From positions 222,001 to 286,000 of the forward strand of contig JARHVA010005489.1 in the NCBI GenBank assembly GCA_037957365.1: a DNA stretch of 64,000 bases. Reading direction: 5' to 3'. Each line of letters begins with the position of its first letter. Position 1 is the stretch's first letter. This stretch comes from Torreya grandis. Its lineage: Eukaryota > Streptophyta > Pinopsida > Cupressales > Taxaceae. Below the pieces are notes generated by a model. It was not told the origin of the DNA. It saw nothing but the letters and a program-made list of their open reading frames with translations, and searched no databases. Below are positions 61,961 through 64,000 of the stretch, one piece after another. A program made the position numbers and the translations under genes.

Positions 61961-64000
61961 TGGTTGTTGTAGATATAGGAATAGATCAAGTAATCCAAGA
62001 GTTCTGGATGTAATCTAAGGAACTAGGGCTTGAATAAGGTGGAACACTTGATAAAGCAATATTAACATAATTACATCCCCTTACCTAGAAATTAATGTGG
62101 ATCTGCAAGATTGTGATTAGGCTGATCAAGTTGAGGGGCTACACATGCAAAGAGATAATGATTTTAATCAAGGTTAATTATCCTATTAATCTAAATTTTG
62201 TTAAAACATCATTATTTTATTAATAATATCCACACATTTTTCACTGCAAGAAAAAAGTTATATTTTTTTTATTCAATGTTTTGATTCTTTTGTGTGTGCT
62301 TAATTAATGCAAGTCCCTTTGTTCTTAGTTTTAAAAGATATGTGGTATTAATAATTTTCACACACTAATTAATGTTACCTCAATTTAAATAAGTCATGTG
62401 CCAATCTAATTCCATTTATGGGTTTTAAACCATTCCTATCATGCTCAATGAGACACAAGTTTTAAAGAATGTTTTTTTTGCCTTCTCAAGTTATGTTTGA
62501 TTGGGATTAATGGAAACCATTACACAAGTTAACTTCATAGTATTTATGTTAGCCTATATCATCCATGGTTCCCTACCCTTAAATATAAAAATCATACTTT
62601 TTTTTATTTTGATGTGAGTAGAAATATTTAGATCTACCCAATTAAGTCTGCTATGTCTCCTTGATCTCATTAAAGTTATCCCACACTCATAATTTCGATA
62701 TATCTCCTTCGAATCTTGATTGAAAATAATATTCACATATTGGATTTGATCCCTTCTTAAAGATTCATAGTCTTTTATATGGATCTTAACCTCAATTCAT
62801 TAACATAATTTATTTTAACATAGTTATTAACACCTTTCTTTGTACATTAACTCCAAACCAAACTTTCAACCTTCCTCCTCTATCATTCTTTAGAAAGAAC
62901 ACAAAATTCTACCTTTTAGGCATGTAACATACACCTGTAATTAATTAATTTATAATAAACTAAGGTATATAGGTCAAAATATATTTGAAAATACCTTGAA
63001 ACTTCACACATAAACTATTTTATCTCCTTAAAAGGTTTCAAATCCTTTGACTCATTCTTTTGAAAGTTATGCTCTCTTTTTTGGACTATCAAATAGGTTT
63101 TCTAGTTTTTCAACAATGCTACAAACTTTTATTTGTTAGATAATAGACTCATAATATACAAATATTATATTGAGAGTTTATTATACTATTTTTTGAGTTT
63201 TTTTAATTCAATAACCATGATCTATAGCTTCGTTAGGATTTTTAAAATCCATTAGGACAAATAAATAAGATTTTATGGTTCTTTTCATAGGCATATTGAC
63301 TAGGTTTTGACTTACCTCAGGATAAAAATATCATAAAATATTAAAATCACTACCATAACCTTATTTAAATCTTATTATTTCATTATACAAACTTATATAT
63401 CATTTAATAGTTCATTTTTTAGATTTGAGACTTCTAGTCACTAAACACTGGTTAAGGGTTTACACAGTCAACCATAGACTTGAGAAAAAAAAATTATGGG
63501 TTAATTCAAAGTTTAAAGCTTGGTAACGGCAATTTTTGTTGATTTAGTACTATCAATAATCATACATACCTATTAAAATATTTTATTTATCATTTACAAT
63601 CCAAAAAAATGATAAAAATAATCAATGTTTCCCTGAATATTGGAGTCAAAATAGTGTATACAGACCTGAAAGCCATATCTTGAAGGAATATCATTTTATA
63701 AATGATTTAAAATATTAGTTACGTATTAAATGAGGTAAATAAAAAAAATTATGACCTTTTTGATTATTATTTAGACTTAATTAAGCATAAATTACGTAAA
63801 TAATTCTAGTCATTCTAATAGTATCACTAAACACAAACATTCAAATCTTTGTAGCTAGAATAAACATCATAAAAACATTGAGCGAGATGAATGGGTATTT
63901 TTAAAATATAAAAATACATTAAAATAATATGAGACACAACAATAAACATCATAATTCTCTCTATTTTATTCATGTACCTTTGAAATCTTCTTACAATCTT
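61961..64000. other. AT-rich terminal stretch, no gene recognised
   Basis: Dense A/T runs and stops in every frame. The minus-strand ORF at 62736-62554 (CGITLMRSRRHSRLNWVD) shows no family I can name. Confidence 0.4.

Noticed and set aside
62554..62736. Minus-strand 60-codon ORF as a host or organelle gene fragment
   Set aside because: I recognise no family and the flanks give no support for exons or organelle homology.
1..64000. tRNA, rRNA or intact host genes
   Set aside because: No cloverleaf, rRNA core or intron-exon gene structure could be recognised by eye on either strand.

Overview
The window is AT-rich, CpG-poor nuclear DNA from a plant with a large, repeat-bloated genome. Plant L1-type LINE, Ty3/gypsy (Tat/Athila-like), Ty1/copia-like solo LTR and plant mobile domain sequences all point to a seed plant. 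The long nested elements, heavy decay and several ORF types unlike common angiosperm ones make a gymnosperm, probably a conifer, my best guess. I see no intact host gene, tRNA, rRNA or organelle segment. Almost all recognisable coding sequence is retrotransposon relic, broken by stops (often TAA/TAG/TGA where CAA/CAG/CGA is expected) and frameshifts.

Layout. (1) 1-4.2 kb, minus strand: a 5'-truncated LINE ORF2 (RT end, zf-RVT, RNase H) with one amber stop, then a degraded ORF of an unnamed family ending in an acidic, coiled-coil tail. A diverged relative of that ORF lies at 60.8-62.0 kb. (2) 4.2-8.65 kb: non-coding sequence with a ~132-bp tandem repeat (5.96-6.35 kb) and a 1.5-kb array of palindromic units (7.06-8.62 kb). 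(3) 8.68-43.30 kb: two nested Ty3/gypsy elements. The outer one is on the minus strand (LTRs near 8.7-10.06 and 41.96-43.30 kb; gag, protease, RNase H, RT, RNase H and integrase between 36.3 and 31.0 kb). It is split by an inner plus-strand element (10.845-30.86 kb) with exceptionally long repeats of about 6.2-6.5 kb that themselves carry a long decayed ORF. (4) 44.29-60.37 kb: a third, minus-strand Ty3/gypsy element with 1.36-1.38 kb LTRs, a clear polypurine tract, gag, protease, RT and RNase H, no integrase I can recognise, and an antisense plant-mobile-domain ORF (47.2-48.4 kb). A copia-type solo LTR (54,593-55,750) with a near-perfect 5-bp target duplication sits inside it. (5) 60.4-64 kb: the second copy of the unnamed ORF, then featureless AT-rich sequence.

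The most notable points are: an extra RNase H-like domain lying between protease and RT in two separate elements; giant LTRs that carry an ORF and a conserved 63-nt hairpin; a plant mobile domain ORF antisense in a gypsy element; and the palindromic satellite-like array beside an LTR. Every function here is transposition. I see no host operon or pathway, and all calls come from reading translations by eye.
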